From Desulfosporosinus hippei DSM 8344 (GTDB lineage Bacteria > Bacillota > Desulfitobacteriia > Desulfitobacteriales > Desulfitobacteriaceae): a stretch of 64,000 nucleotides of DNA. Position 1 is the stretch's first letter. Each line of letters opens with the position of its first letter. The notes under the pieces were generated by a model. The model was not told the origin of the DNA. It did no database searches and was given only the letters and a program-made list of their open reading frames with translations. Shown piece by piece: positions 1-8,579 of the stretch. The stretch spans positions 248,001-312,000 of the forward strand of contig NZ_FNCP01000002.1 of assembly GCF_900100785.1 (NCBI RefSeq), in the 5' to 3' direction. Both the position numbers and the translations under genes were made by a program.

Positions 1-1
1 G

Positions 2-1012
2 GCTACTATTATAAAAGCTAGTGGCGATGACCTATTAAAGATCATCGATGATATCCTTGATTTATCAAGAATCGAGGCGGGTAAGCTTAGGTTAAGTCAG
101 GAAGAATTTGATATTAATATGTTAGTTAATCATGTTAACAAAGTAATGGAAACTCTTGTAAAGCAAAAAGGGATTTCATATAAATCCTATATTGAGAGAA
201 CAATAGTCAATCGCCTGATAGGCGATCCTGATAGACTTAAACAAGTGTTATTTAATCTTTTAGGAAATGCTATAAAGTTCACGGAACAGGGAAGCATCGA
301 ATTATCAATAGCTAAGGGCAAAGTATTTGAGGATAAATTGCAATTAGTATTCTCGGTAAATGATTCAGGGATAGGCATTGCAGACGATAAAGTGGGGCAG
401 CTGTTTACCTACTTCACACAGGGTGATGATTCTGTAACCAAGAAGTATGGAGGAACAGGGTTAGGTCTAGCGATATCGAAACAACTTATTAACATGATGG
501 ATGGAGAAATAAGTGTGGAGAGTAAGCTAGGAGTTGGTAGCTGCTTTTCTTTTAGTGCAATCTTTAAGGCGGCAATGGATAACACAGAGATCAATAATAC
601 TAACAATGAAGATACTCTTAACGTGACTGCAACTTCTTCAACGGCCTTACTTGTTGAAGATGATTACGTAAGTGGAGTAGTTATGAAGAAACTCTGTGAA
701 AGGAGAAATATTGCCTTAACAATAGTAACTAATGGCAAACAAGCCATAGAAATAATGAAAAAGGAATGTTTTGATATCATATTCATGGATATTCAGATGC
801 CTGATATAAGTGGTTATGAGACTACAAGAATTATTAGGGATATGGAGCGGGAAGTTAATAAGCATACTCCGATTATTGCTACTACTGCTTTCGCTTTAGT
901 TGGTGACAGGGAAAAATGTATTGATGTAGGGATGGATGATTATCTAGCAAAACCAATTGATTCCGAAAAATTCTACGCAATAGTTGAGAGATGGTCAAAA
1001 GGCAAAACGTGA
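2..1012 (+). CDS. Hybrid sensor histidine kinase/response regulator, 5' truncated by window
   Basis: The reading frame is open from base 2, so the gene starts outside the window; about 336 residues are visible. In order they are: the second helix of a HisKA dimerisation domain (DILDLSRIEAGKL), a HATPase_c domain with N box (NLLGNAIKF, about residue 87), G1 (DSGIGI) and G2 (GGTGLGL), then a receiver domain with the acidic pair VEDD, the phospho-acceptor Asp in FMDIQMP (about residue 260) and the conserved Lys in LAKP. This is the layout of soluble hybrid kinases that pass phosphate from His to an attached receiver. The input domain is not visible, so the signal is unknown. The family call is certain from the motifs; the pathway is not. 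A small terminator-like hairpin follows the stop. Confidence 0.93.
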   Translation, partial: ATIIKASGDDLLKIIDDILDLSRIEAGKLRLSQEEFDINMLVNHVNKVMETLVKQKGISYKSYIERTIVNRLIGDPDRLKQVLFNLLGNAIKFTEQGSIELSIAKGKVFEDKLQLVFSVNDSGIGIADDKVGQLFTYFTQGDDSVTKKYGGTGLGLAISKQLINMMDGEISVESKLGVGSCFSFSAIFKAAMDNTEINNTNNEDTLNVTATSSTALLVEDDYVSGVVMKKLCERRNIALTIVTNGKQAIEIMKKECFDIIFMDIQMPDISGYETTRIIRDMEREVNKHTPIIATTAFALVGDREKCIDVGMDDYLAKPIDSEKFYAIVERWSKGKT

Positions 1013-1033
1013 GTATAACCATATGAAGTTACT

Positions 1034-1056
1034 AAGCACCCTGAGGGTGCTTTAAG
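1034..1056 (+). terminator. Terminator-like hairpin after the hybrid kinase
   Basis: Perfect 8-bp stem AAGCACCC/GGGTGCTT with a 3-base loop, 22 bases after the kinase stop codon. The T-tract behind it is short, so termination may be weak. Confidence 0.55.
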
Positions 1057-1101
1057 TATTTGGTTGTTCAATTATCAGGTGAGATGGGTTGACTTGAATT
1101 A

Positions 1102-1215
1102 AGCCTGTGTCGAACATAACACTATTATCGACATGGAGGAACAATTAGCCTGGAAACCGGGCCCGAGAGCACAACATTCATCATTAAACTGCCCTTGTCT
1201 GGGTTTCGACAGGCA
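1102..1215 (+). promoter_or_regulatory. Inverted repeat carrying two TGTCGAA (0A-box-like) heptamers upstream of the spo0E-like gene
   Basis: The 364-base gap between the kinase and the spo0E-like gene holds an imperfect inverted repeat, GCCTGTGTCGAA (1103-1114) and TTTCGACAGGC (1204-1214). Each arm contains the 7-mer TGTCGAA, the known core of Spo0A binding boxes (1108-1114, and 1205-1211 on the other strand). Such 7-mers occur by chance several times in 64 kb, so the call rests on their pairing and on the sporulation-type gene behind them. The arms could instead close an RNA structure. Nothing else is recognised in the gap. Confidence 0.3.
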
Positions 1216-1376
1216 TAAAATATAGATTATAGCTTAGTATCTGATATTATGGAATTAATGTGGAAGGAATACCATATTACGACAAATGATTACCTATTAA
1301 TGGATAATTTATTCTTGCTAATTCATCTTTAAAGCAATAAAATCTTCTTGAGAAGAGATTTTCAGGAGGAATCCGT

Positions 1377-1547
1377 GTGGAAAAGAAACTTTTGAAAAGA
1401 ATTGAGGCATTACGTCAGAAACTCAATAAATTCGAACTTACTCGTAACCTTGTTGATAGTGAAGTCGTTGAGGTTAGTCAACAATTAGACAAGCTGCTTA
1501 ATCAATACCAAAGGGTTGTTTCTTATCAACAATTAAGCTTTTGGTAA
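1377..1547 (+). CDS. Spo0E-like aspartyl-phosphate phosphatase (small)
   Basis: A 56-residue protein starting at GTG behind a strong ribosome site (AGGAGG at 1365-1370). The sequence has the Spo0E family pattern: a first amphipathic helix (KRIEALRQKLNKFE), a short turn, then a second helix with the signature SQQLDKLLNQYQR. In that family the SQELD-type motif dephosphorylates the response regulator Spo0A or related receivers, restraining sporulation. Spo0E proteins are typically 50-85 residues, so this is full length. It lies between a hybrid kinase and an exonuclease and is probably monocistronic. Paired TGTCGAA heptamers upstream hint at Spo0A feedback, which is inference. GTG at 1375 is out of frame; 1377 is the frame that gives the family motif. 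Confidence 0.8.
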   Translation: MEKKLLKRIEALRQKLNKFELTRNLVDSEVVEVSQQLDKLLNQYQRVVSYQQLSFW

Positions 1548-1827
1548 ACAAGAATATAGTTACAAAGGGATACCACAAGAGAATCCAATCTTGCAGGTGT
1601 CCTTTTTTTTGCTGCCAATCAAAAGGTAGATCATATGTTCTAAAGTTTAGGCTTTGTACGTGGTTCAATATTTTATGTTCAGATAAACTGGGCTTGTTTA
1701 TTTCCAATTCATAAGTACGGTAGCTGTACTTTTATTGCAATAATACTGGATATATTATGGAAATAAGGACTAGTTAAGTGCTTTTATCTCTTAAAGGGAT
1801 TATAATAGACTAGCAGAGGAGGGCAAA

Positions 1828-2664
1828 ATGAACTATATTGTATTTGACCTTGAATTTAATATGTTTTTCAAGTTTAACGAAGGAGACTACGCAAATCCTT
1901 CTTTGAAAAGTGAAATTATCCAGATTGGAGCGGTAAAGCTAAACGAAAATCTGGAGGCCATTGGGGAGTTCAATTCAATTATTCGACCTGTAGTTTATAA
2001 AAGAATTAATCCCTATGTTAAGAAAAAAACAAATATTAATTCACACATGGTTATTAAAGGCAAATCTTTTAATGAAGCAATTAAGAGCTTTTGTGATTGG
2101 GTTGATAAGGATCCGGTTTTATGCTCATGGGGGCATGATGATATGCTGGGTTTAAGAGATAATTGCTTGTTTTTTGGCATAGATTCGCTGTCTTTTGATA
2201 AATACATAAATATCCAACAGATCTATATGAAGCGTGAAGGTCTAACAATGCAACCGAGCCTGGAAAGTGCTGTTGAAAGCTTAAAGATTGAAAAAACATC
2301 ACCATTTCATGATGCTTTGAGTGATGCATTTTATACAGCAGAAATTTTCAAGGAAGTGTTTGATGAATCTAATTCAATAATTGATTGGGGAAAAGTACAA
2401 AAAGAAAATGAGGAAAAGATTCGAGAGCTCAAAGCCTTATTAGCAAAAGTGAGCATACATTGTCCTGAATGTGATAATATCTTGCCAAAAACTAGAGAAA
2501 TGACAAAAGCAAAAAAATACTTTGCTCATAGTTATTGTGATAATTGTAAGCTGCCGGTTCGCCATATTTCCCGGATCACTCAAAATGGTAATGGGGAGTA
2601 TAGGATTACTTCCAAGGATTCGATCTATAAAACAGAAGAATCAGCAGACTCTCAAAAACTTTAA
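1828..2664 (+). CDS. DEDDh 3'-5' exonuclease (KapD-like) with C-terminal zinc-ribbon
   Basis: 278 residues, start supported by GAGGAGGG 7-8 bases upstream. The N-terminal RNase T/DNA polymerase epsilon-type exonuclease fold shows the metal-binding DEDDh residues: D7 and E9 in FDLEFN, an Asp in WGHDDMLGL (about residue 103), and H/D in FHDALSDAF (about 161 and 165). After about residue 205 comes a tail with two CxxC knuckles (CPEC about 212, CDNC about 237) that probably binds zinc. The closest well-known relative by layout is KapD, described as an inhibitor of KinA-dependent sporulation in Bacillus; whether this protein does the same is unknown. The substrate (RNA or DNA) cannot be told from sequence. 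Confidence 0.82.
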   Translation: MNYIVFDLEFNMFFKFNEGDYANPSLKSEIIQIGAVKLNENLEAIGEFNSIIRPVVYKRINPYVKKKTNINSHMVIKGKSFNEAIKSFCDWVDKDPVLCSWGHDDMLGLRDNCLFFGIDSLSFDKYINIQQIYMKREGLTMQPSLESAVESLKIEKTSPFHDALSDAFYTAEIFKEVFDESNSIIDWGKVQKENEEKIRELKALLAKVSIHCPECDNILPKTREMTKAKKYFAHSYCDNCKLPVRHISRITQNGNGEYRITSKDSIYKTEESADSQKL

Positions 2665-2744
2665 AAGGAGTTGGAAAAACACTGATTTCAGACAACTTTC
2701 ATTGCTTGAAAAAGTCTATTGGTCTAACTCGAAAATGTCTCCAA

Positions 2745-2794
2745 AATGCCACAACTTGTGATGATTTGAACATCATTACTAAAGCTGTGGCATT
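2745..2794 (+). terminator. Imperfect hairpin downstream of the exonuclease gene
   Basis: Arms AATGCCACA (2745-2753) and TGTGGCATT (2786-2794) pair perfectly, with an inner ATGAT/ATCAT stem. No T-run follows, so it is either a weak terminator or an RNA-end stabiliser for the exonuclease transcript. Confidence 0.4.
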
Positions 2795-2862
2795 ATGTGC
2801 TCGTAAACCAAGTTTATGGTGTAAATAGAGATGGTTATTTAATCTCATGCCCCTCACCCTGT

Positions 2863-2896
2863 CGAACGTTTTTTGAAAAACATTTAATATTGTTCG
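2863..2896 (+). promoter_or_regulatory. Candidate PurR operator (paired PurBoxes) of the pur operon
   Basis: Two inverted CGAAC elements (CGAAC at 2863-2867 and GTTCG at 2892-2896) lie 24 bases apart, about 10 bases upstream of the -35 box. Gram-positive PurR binds two inverted AWWWCCGAACWWT-like boxes at this kind of spacing upstream of pur promoters. The second box (GTTCGGAATTT when read with its flank) is the better match. The purR gene is not in the window. Confidence 0.55.
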
Positions 2897-2905
2897 GAAT
2901 TTCTA

Positions 2906-2934
2906 TTGACCTATAGATAACCTTCTTGTAAAAT
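2906..2934 (+). promoter_or_regulatory. Sigma-A type promoter of the pur operon
   Basis: The -35 TTGACC (2906-2911) and -10 TAAAAT (2929-2934) are separated by exactly 17 bases, just downstream of the candidate PurBoxes and just upstream of the guanine aptamer. Transcription would start near 2941. Confidence 0.8.
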
Positions 2935-2957
2935 GAACTTAGAAAATTTCATAAGGA

Positions 2958-3026
2958 GTTCATATATCCGCGGAGATATGGTCCGCAAGTTTCTACCAGG
3001 CCGCCGTAAATGACCTGACTATGAGC
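2958..3026 (+). ncRNA. Purine riboswitch aptamer, guanine class
   Basis: The sequence shows the conserved core of the purine (xpt-type) aptamer: P1 arms GTTCATA and TATGAGC, the ATATGG strand, the loop-2 side AGTTTCTACC, the loop-3 side CCGTAAAT and the closing TGACTATGAG. The specificity base before TATG is C (GACTATG), which pairs with guanine; adenine switches carry T there. It lies directly downstream of the pur promoter and directly upstream of a second, ykkC-type aptamer. Guanine or hypoxanthine binding would be expected to favour termination ahead of purE. Confidence 0.93.
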
Positions 3027-3120
3027 GAAAGTGTACCTAGGGCTATGATTTGCATTGTCCGAGTGGTACAGGTTTGATTGCGATCAAATTACACCGAAGG
3101 GATAAAAGCCCAGGCGGGTA
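3027..3120 (+). ncRNA. PRPP riboswitch (ykkC subtype 2b), tandem partner of the guanine aptamer
   Basis: Within 30 bases of the guanine aptamer come the conserved blocks of the ykkC RNA family: ACCTAGGGCTATG, TTGTCCGAGTGGTAC, ACACCGAAGGGATAAAAGCCC and an AGGCGGG tail. Among ykkC subtypes, the one found upstream of purine biosynthesis genes and in tandem with guanine aptamers senses PRPP; guanidine and ppGpp subtypes sit with other genes. The 3' conserved AAAAGCCCAGGC (3104-3115) is also the left arm of the terminator, so PRPP binding should prevent termination. The subtype is assigned by context and by eye. Confidence 0.85.
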
Positions 3121-3170
3121 GGTTTCACTCTGTTTAAAAGGGGGGATCTGCCTTAGGCCTGGGCTTTTTT
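3104..3170 (+). terminator. Riboswitch-controlled intrinsic terminator upstream of purE
   Basis: Left arm AAAAGCCCAGGC (3104-3115) pairs with GCCTGGGCTTTTTT (3157-3170), a strong GC stem followed by six T. The left arm overlaps the 3' part of the PRPP aptamer, giving a direct switch between aptamer and terminator. Confidence 0.9.
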
Positions 3171-3207
3171 GCAATTTGAAAAACATACTATGAAAGAGGC
3201 GAAAGAA

Positions 3208-3723
3208 ATGAGCCAAATTGGGGTTGTTATGGGTAGTGATTCGGATTACAAAGTCATGGAAGATGCCTTAAAAGTTCTCCGTGAGTTTGAAGTTGATTTC
3301 GAAGTTAAGATTTCCTCTGCCCACAGGACATTGGAGAGAACCGTAGCCTGGGTAAAAGCTTTTGAAACTCAAGGTGGAAAAATAATTATCGCGGCAGCAG
3401 GATTAGCCGCTCATTTGCCTGGGGTTATTGCAGGAGCCACTACATTGCCTGTAATAGGTGTCCCACTAAGTAGCGGATCCCTGCAGGGTATAGATGCCCT
3501 TTACTCTATCGTTCAGATGCCCCCTGGGATTCCCGTTGCAACGGTTGGTATTGGTGCTGCCAAAAATGCTGCTTTGCTCGCTGTCCAAATTCTAGCCTCT
3601 CAGGATAAACCTCTAAATGACAAGGTGAAAAACTATCGGGCAAAAATGATGATAGACATTGAGGCCAAGGACGAAGCATTGCAGAAGATGGTAAGCGAAG
3701 GGATAAAGGGGACAGTAATATGA
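3208..3723 (+). CDS. purE: N5-carboxyaminoimidazole ribonucleotide mutase PurE
   Basis: 171 residues, the usual length for class I PurE. It carries GVVMGSDSDYKVM at the N terminus, SSAHRTLE (about residue 40), and the AAGLAAHLPGVIA and GSLQGIDALYSI segments of the active site. It converts N5-CAIR to CAIR in purine synthesis. The start at 3208 is chosen because AGAGG lies about 8 bases upstream; earlier in-frame starts at 3169 and 3190 fall in or next to the riboswitch terminator and lack a ribosome site. The stop overlaps purB in ATGA, so translation is coupled. PurK, which makes the N5-CAIR substrate, is not seen in the window. First gene of the operon, controlled by the tandem riboswitch. 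Confidence 0.97.
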   Translation: MSQIGVVMGSDSDYKVMEDALKVLREFEVDFEVKISSAHRTLERTVAWVKAFETQGGKIIIAAAGLAAHLPGVIAGATTLPVIGVPLSSGSLQGIDALYSIVQMPPGIPVATVGIGAAKNAALLAVQILASQDKPLNDKVKNYRAKMMIDIEAKDEALQKMVSEGIKGTVI

Positions 3724-5015
3724 TTGAACGCTATACTCTTCCGGAAATGGGAGGGATCTGGACAGATGAGCATCGTCTTGAATTGTGGCTGAAAATCGAG
3801 ATTGCCGCTTGCGAAGGATGGGCTAAGTTAGGGAAGATTCCGAATGAGGCGGTTGAAATCATTCGAAAGAGGGCTGCATTCTCTTGGGAAAGGGTACAAG
3901 AGATCGAGGAAGTTACTCAGCATGATGTCTTAGCATTTTTGACCAATGTTGCAGAGCACGTGGGAGATGAAGCTAAACATATTCATCTTGGTCTAACTTC
4001 TTCGGATATCCTTGATACAGCTCTCTCCCTGCAATTAGTTGAAGCCTCCGAGATTTTGCTGACAAAACTTGAAGGGCTGGAAGCGGTTCTGCGCCGTAGA
4101 GCCATTGAACATCGGGATACACTTATGATGGGCCGTACTCATGGAATTCATGCTGAACCCATCACTCTAGGGTTGAAATTTGCTTTGTGGTACGATGAAA
4201 TCAGACGTCAGAAGCAGCGCTTAGCCTTTGCCCGGGAGGAAATCAGAGTGGGTAAAATCTCCGGTGCAGTAGGGACATTCGCTAATGTTGATCCACAAGT
4301 AGAAGCCCATGTTTGTCAGGCACTTAACCTAAAGCCGGCCTTGATTTCGACACAAATCATCCAACGTGATCGACATGCCTTTTTTATGACAACCCTTGCT
4401 GGCATTGCAAGTACTCTAGATAAAATAGCAACGGAACTTCGTAATTTACAGAGAACGGATGTCCATGAGGTAGAAGAGGCCTTTGGAAAAGGACAGAAGG
4501 GATCTTCGGCAATGCCGCATAAGAAAAACCCGATTACTCCTGAGCGTATTTGTGGCATGGCAAGAGTCATTCGTGCCAATGCTCAAGTAGCACTAGAAAA
4601 TGTAGCCTTATGGCATGAGCGAGATATTTCTCATTCCTCAGCGGAGCGCATGATTTTACCGGACAGCACAATTGCCTTAGATTATATGCTCCACAAGATG
4701 ACGCAGCTTATAGATCGACTGAATGTATTCCCAGAGCAAATGAAGGTCAATATTGATAAGGGCTGTGGACTGATTTTTTCTCAACGTGTCATGTTGGCCT
4801 TAGTTGATAAAGGGGTTAGTCGCGAAGCAGCCTATGCTTTGGTACAAACCAATGCTATGGAAGCCTGGAATACTAAAGAGCAGTTTCAGAACCTAATAAG
4901 TAAAGACACGAAGATACGGGAATATTTAGATGAAAAGGAAATTAACGAACTCTTTGATTATGGGTATCATACCAAGCATGTAGCCGACATTTTCCAGCGT
5001 TTAGAGCTTATTTAG
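3720..5015 (+). CDS. purB: Adenylosuccinate lyase PurB
   Basis: 431 residues, full length. It has the fumarase/aspartase-superfamily blocks: TSSDILDTA (about 95), GRTHGIHAEP with the catalytic His region (about 137-146), and the signature loop GSSAMPHKKNP (about 260-270). It acts twice in purine metabolism, splitting fumarate from SAICAR and from adenylosuccinate. It overlaps purE by 4 bases (ATGA), so the two are translationally coupled. About 100 bases without a recognisable gene separate it from purC. Confidence 0.97.
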   Translation: MIERYTLPEMGGIWTDEHRLELWLKIEIAACEGWAKLGKIPNEAVEIIRKRAAFSWERVQEIEEVTQHDVLAFLTNVAEHVGDEAKHIHLGLTSSDILDTALSLQLVEASEILLTKLEGLEAVLRRRAIEHRDTLMMGRTHGIHAEPITLGLKFALWYDEIRRQKQRLAFAREEIRVGKISGAVGTFANVDPQVEAHVCQALNLKPALISTQIIQRDRHAFFMTTLAGIASTLDKIATELRNLQRTDVHEVEEAFGKGQKGSSAMPHKKNPITPERICGMARVIRANAQVALENVALWHERDISHSSAERMILPDSTIALDYMLHKMTQLIDRLNVFPEQMKVNIDKGCGLIFSQRVMLALVDKGVSREAAYALVQTNAMEAWNTKEQFQNLISKDTKIREYLDEKEINELFDYGYHTKHVADIFQRLELI

Positions 5016-5117
5016 ACAAACGGAGATAGAATCAAAATGGAGTTAAAGAGCAAGCAAACAACGATGAACTAAAGGTTGAAATTTAGATAACTGACGACTA
5101 AGAGAGGGGTAACTATT

Positions 5118-5831
5118 ATGGAAAAGTTAGAATTGCGTTATGAGGGAAAAGCTAAGCGGGTTTATGATACTGATCAAAATGAATACTTCTGGGTAGCCTA
5201 TAAAGATGATGCGACAGCCTTCAACGGTGAAAAAAAGGGTCAAATCATGGACAAGGGGTTAGTTAACAACCAGCTATCTGCGTTATTCTTTGTAGAATTA
5301 GAAAAGGCCGGCATTCCAACCCACTTTGTTAATTTATTGAGTGATAGAGATATGCTTGTTCACCGTTTACAAATGATTCCCCTAGAAGTAGTTGTTCGCA
5401 ATATTGTTGCCGGAAGTTTGTCAAAGCGTTTAGGAGTAGAGGAAGGTTTCGTGCTTCCCCATCCGGTAGTTGAGTTATATTACAAAGATGATGCCCTAGG
5501 GGATCCGTTGGTTAATGAATCCCATGTTGAGGCAATGGGCTGGGCGAGTAGGGATATTGCTACAGAAATTCAAGCATTAGGCTTAAAAGTAAACTCAATC
5601 CTACAGTCTATTCTAGTAAAAGCAGGCATTGAGTTAATTGACTTTAAGCTTGAATTCGGGATCCGCGATGGAAAAGTATACCTTGGAGATGAAATTTCCC
5701 CGGATACCTGTCGGTATTGGGATATTGAAACCCGCGAAAAGCTGGATAAGGATCGCTTCCGTCGTGATTTAGGAAAGGTTGAAGAAGCGTATCAGGAAGT
5801 TTACCGCCGAGTAAAGGCTGTTCTTGCTTAG
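5118..5831 (+). CDS. purC: SAICAR synthetase PurC
   Basis: 237 residues. PurC motifs are present: [19 protein letters not shown] with [11 protein letters not shown] (N-terminal ATP site), [11 protein letters not shown] (about 95), IDFKLEFG (about 175) and [12 protein letters not shown] (about 195). It joins aspartate to CAIR using ATP. The start ATG is preceded by AGAGAGGGG about 10 bases upstream. Fourth-step neighbours on both sides belong to the same pathway. Confidence 0.97.
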   Translation: MEKLELRYEGKAKRVYDTDQNEYFWVAYKDDATAFNGEKKGQIMDKGLVNNQLSALFFVELEKAGIPTHFVNLLSDRDMLVHRLQMIPLEVVVRNIVAGSLSKRLGVEEGFVLPHPVVELYYKDDALGDPLVNESHVEAMGWASRDIATEIQALGLKVNSILQSILVKAGIELIDFKLEFGIRDGKVYLGDEISPDTCRYWDIETREKLDKDRFRRDLGKVEEAYQEVYRRVKAVLA

Positions 5832-5981
5832 ACTAAAAGACGGTATAAAATAAAGCTTTAGAAGTCAAGTTGGATTTAGGAAGGTTTCATCCCTGAGAAT
5901 AACGCGGTGAAGTACTCGCTTAGGAAATACTCTAAGGTACCTCGCCGCATGCTCGAACTAAGGAGGAGAGAGGGGCCGAAA

Positions 5982-7397
5982 ATGTTCGAATTTGGAGAGG
6001 ACAAACCGAAAGAGGAATGTGGAGTCTTTGGAATCTATGCTCCTGATCAGGAGGTTGCCCGTCTTACCTATTATGGGCTTTACGCCTTACAGCACCGCGG
6101 GCAGGAAAGTGCCGGAATCGCAGTTTCGAACGGACGGAGCATTAACGTGCATAAAGGAATGGGCCTGGTATCGGAAGTGTTTTCCGATAGAATAGTGGAT
6201 GGTCTGAAGGGAAAAATGGCAATTGGACATGTACGCTATTCCACGACAGGATCAAGTTTGTTGGCTAATGCTCAACCTTTAGTGGTTCACTATCAAAAAG
6301 GGATGATGGCCTTAGCGCATAACGGGAATCTGACTAATGCCTCAGATCTAAGAGAAGAACTGGGTAAAAATGGTGCAGTCTTTCAAACAACAGTTGATAG
6401 TGAAGTGATTATTAATCTTATAACCCGCTACCGTCGGGATTCCTTAGAAGATGCCTTGATTAAGACTATGATGGATCTACGCGGAGCATATGCCTTGGTT
6501 ATTTTGGCTGAGGATAAACTCTTTGGAATCCGTGATCCGCTAGGTGTTCGTCCTTTATGCATTGGACGGCTGGGGGGGCGGTATTGCCTTGCTTCGGAAA
6601 GTTGTGCTCTGGATACAATAGGGGCAGAGTTTGTGAGAGATGTGGAACCCGGTGAAATTATAATAATCGATGAAGAAGGCTTGCACTCACGCCCAGGCCT
6701 GTTAAAAACTAAGCAGGCGTCCTGTGCCTTTGAATATATATATTTTGCTCGACCTGATAGTACGATGGATCAGTTAAATATTGCCGAAAGTCGGCGGCAG
6801 ATGGGTATCGAATTGGCACGTGAATGTCCTATAGATGCAGACCTTGTAATTGCAGTTCCAGACTCTGGCACCGCTTCAGCTCTAGGGTATGCTACAGCCC
6901 TGGGAATACCCTTTGGAGAGGGACTTATTAAAAATCGTTATGTGGGCAGAACATTTATTCAGCCCACACAGGCTATGAGAGAAGTAGCGGTTCGTCTTAA
7001 GCTCAATGCCAATACCAGCGTGCTTAAAGATAAACGAGTTGTAATGATCGATGATTCTATTGTCCGAGGAACTACTAGTTTCAAGTTGGTTGAAATGGTC
7101 AAGAATGCAGGTGCCAAAGAGGTACACTTTTTAATCAGTTCTCCTCCGGTTGCTTACCCTTGCTTCTATGGTATTGACACCGCAGAAAGGGAAAAGCTTA
7201 TTGCCAACAAATTAGATGTTGAAGGTATTCGAAAGTATGTTGGAGCCGATTCATTGCACTATATTTCTGAGGAGGGCTTGCTTCGCGCTTTAGGGACAGA
7301 GTCTGTCTGTTTGGCATGTTTTAATGGATCCTATCCTATCCCCGTTTCCAACTTAAACAGAGGTAAAAAGAACTTTGAATCTCAGAACATATTCTGA
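5982..7397 (+). CDS. purF: Amidophosphoribosyltransferase PurF (propeptide and Fe-S type)
   Basis: 471 residues from ATG 5982. The mature enzyme starts at Cys in EECGVFGIY, so an 11-12-residue propeptide (MFEFGEDKPKEE) would be removed to expose the Ntn glutaminase nucleophile. The PRTase half has VIAVPDSGTASALGYA and the PRPP loop VVMIDDSIVRGTT (about 355). Cysteines in ASCAFEYIYF, YPCFYGID and CLACFNGSYP match the [4Fe-4S] ligands of the Bacillus-type enzyme, which makes the protein oxygen sensitive. An in-frame GTG at 5907 would add 25 basic residues but lacks a ribosome site, whereas GAGAGGGG precedes 5982. It catalyses the committed step from PRPP, the metabolite sensed by the operon's second riboswitch. 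Confidence 0.96.
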   Translation: MFEFGEDKPKEECGVFGIYAPDQEVARLTYYGLYALQHRGQESAGIAVSNGRSINVHKGMGLVSEVFSDRIVDGLKGKMAIGHVRYSTTGSSLLANAQPLVVHYQKGMMALAHNGNLTNASDLREELGKNGAVFQTTVDSEVIINLITRYRRDSLEDALIKTMMDLRGAYALVILAEDKLFGIRDPLGVRPLCIGRLGGRYCLASESCALDTIGAEFVRDVEPGEIIIIDEEGLHSRPGLLKTKQASCAFEYIYFARPDSTMDQLNIAESRRQMGIELARECPIDADLVIAVPDSGTASALGYATALGIPFGEGLIKNRYVGRTFIQPTQAMREVAVRLKLNANTSVLKDKRVVMIDDSIVRGTTSFKLVEMVKNAGAKEVHFLISSPPVAYPCFYGIDTAEREKLIANKLDVEGIRKYVGADSLHYISEEGLLRALGTESVCLACFNGSYPIPVSNLNRGKKNFESQNIF

Positions 7398-7532
7398 AGG
7401 GAATGGCCAGTCTCGGGGATTAAGAGACTGATCCTAAGACTGAAAGTCCTTTGGACTAATTATTTAACTTACTATGGTAGAGTATAGTTAATGCTATAAG
7501 CTCTGACACATTAAGGGTAGGAGGAATTAATC

Positions 7533-8579
7533 TTGGGATATTCTTACCGAGATGCGGGTGTTGATATTGAAGCTGGGAATGAAGTAGTAGAACGTATAAA
7601 GCCAGCGGTTGCTCGGACTCTTCGGCCAGAGGTTCTCGGCGGATTAGGCGGTTTTGGCGGGCTTTTTAAACTGGATTTGGCTAAATACCCAAATCCAGTC
7701 CTCGTTTCAGGAACCGACGGAGTAGGTACGAAGCTGCGCCTCGCTTTTCAAATGAATCGACATGATACGATTGGGCAAGATGCAGTCGCTATGTGCGTCA
7801 ATGATATCTTAGTACAAGGGGCGGAGCCTTTATACTTTCTTGATTATCTAGCCGTAGGTAAAGTCGAGCCGCAAAGGCTGTCCCAGGTTGTTGAGGGGAT
7901 TGCCAGAGGGTGTGAAATGGCTGGTTGTGCCTTAATTGGAGGAGAAACTGCGGAAATGCCTGGTTTCTATGCAGAAGATGAATATGACATAGCAGGATTT
8001 TCGGTGGGAGTGGTGAATGAAGATAAGTTAATAGACGGCTCAAAAATTCGTGTAGGAGATATCCTTATCGGTTTGCCTTCTTCCGGTCTACATAGCAATG
8101 GGTACTCCCTAGCCCGAAAAATCTTTGCCCCCTATTCCTTAGATGAAAAATTCCCTGAGTTAGGGGAATCTCTGGGAGATGCCTTACTGCGCCCAACCCG
8201 AATTTATGTTAAATCGATTTTATCCCTTCTTTCTGGAGTAGAGATACTTGGAATGGCTCATATTACTGGAGGTGGGTTAACAGATAACGTTCCACGGGTT
8301 TTGCCGGCAGGTCTGGGGGCTAAAATTGATACTACAAAATGGGCGCGTCCTTCAATCTTTTCGCTGATTCAACGTTTAGGAGATGTTGCCTGGCCAGAAA
8401 TGTATCGGACGTTCAATATGGGAGTTGGTTTTGTCCTTGTTGTACGTGCGGAAGATGAGAGTCTGGTGCGACAGAAACTCGATGAATTGGGTGAAAACAG
8501 CTTTGTTTTAGGGAGTGTCATAATGGGAGAAGGGGTGGCTTATGAGGACGGCAATACTGGCATCGGGCCGAGGGAGTAA
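7533..8579 (+). CDS. purM: Phosphoribosylformylglycinamidine cyclo-ligase (AIR synthetase) PurM
   Basis: 348 residues starting at TTG behind GTAGGAGGAATTAATC. Motifs: [14 protein letters not shown] (ATP/phosphate binding, about 52), [11 protein letters not shown] (about 135), and [15 protein letters not shown] (about 178). It closes the imidazole ring from FGAM. The enzyme that makes FGAM (PurL or PurSQL) is not encoded in the window. The 3' end overlaps purN by 38 bases in another frame, which is long for an operon overlap but both frames are clearly coding. Confidence 0.97.
   Translation: MGYSYRDAGVDIEAGNEVVERIKPAVARTLRPEVLGGLGGFGGLFKLDLAKYPNPVLVSGTDGVGTKLRLAFQMNRHDTIGQDAVAMCVNDILVQGAEPLYFLDYLAVGKVEPQRLSQVVEGIARGCEMAGCALIGGETAEMPGFYAEDEYDIAGFSVGVVNEDKLIDGSKIRVGDILIGLPSSGLHSNGYSLARKIFAPYSLDEKFPELGESLGDALLRPTRIYVKSILSLLSGVEILGMAHITGGGLTDNVPRVLPAGLGAKIDTTKWARPSIFSLIQRLGDVAWPEMYRTFNMGVGFVLVVRAEDESLVRQKLDELGENSFVLGSVIMGEGVAYEDGNTGIGPRE

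Noticed and set aside
1498-1707. Minus-strand 69-codon open frame
   Set aside because: It overlaps the Spo0E-like gene, has no ribosome site and no recognisable protein features.
2860-2866. TGTCGAA heptamer before the pur promoter as a Spo0A box
   Set aside because: It coincides with the CGAAC of a PurBox pair, which explains it better; single heptamers are expected by chance.
3169-3207. Earlier in-frame starts of purE
   Set aside because: The TTG at 3169 lies in the riboswitch terminator T-run; a ribosome site fits only the ATG at 3208.
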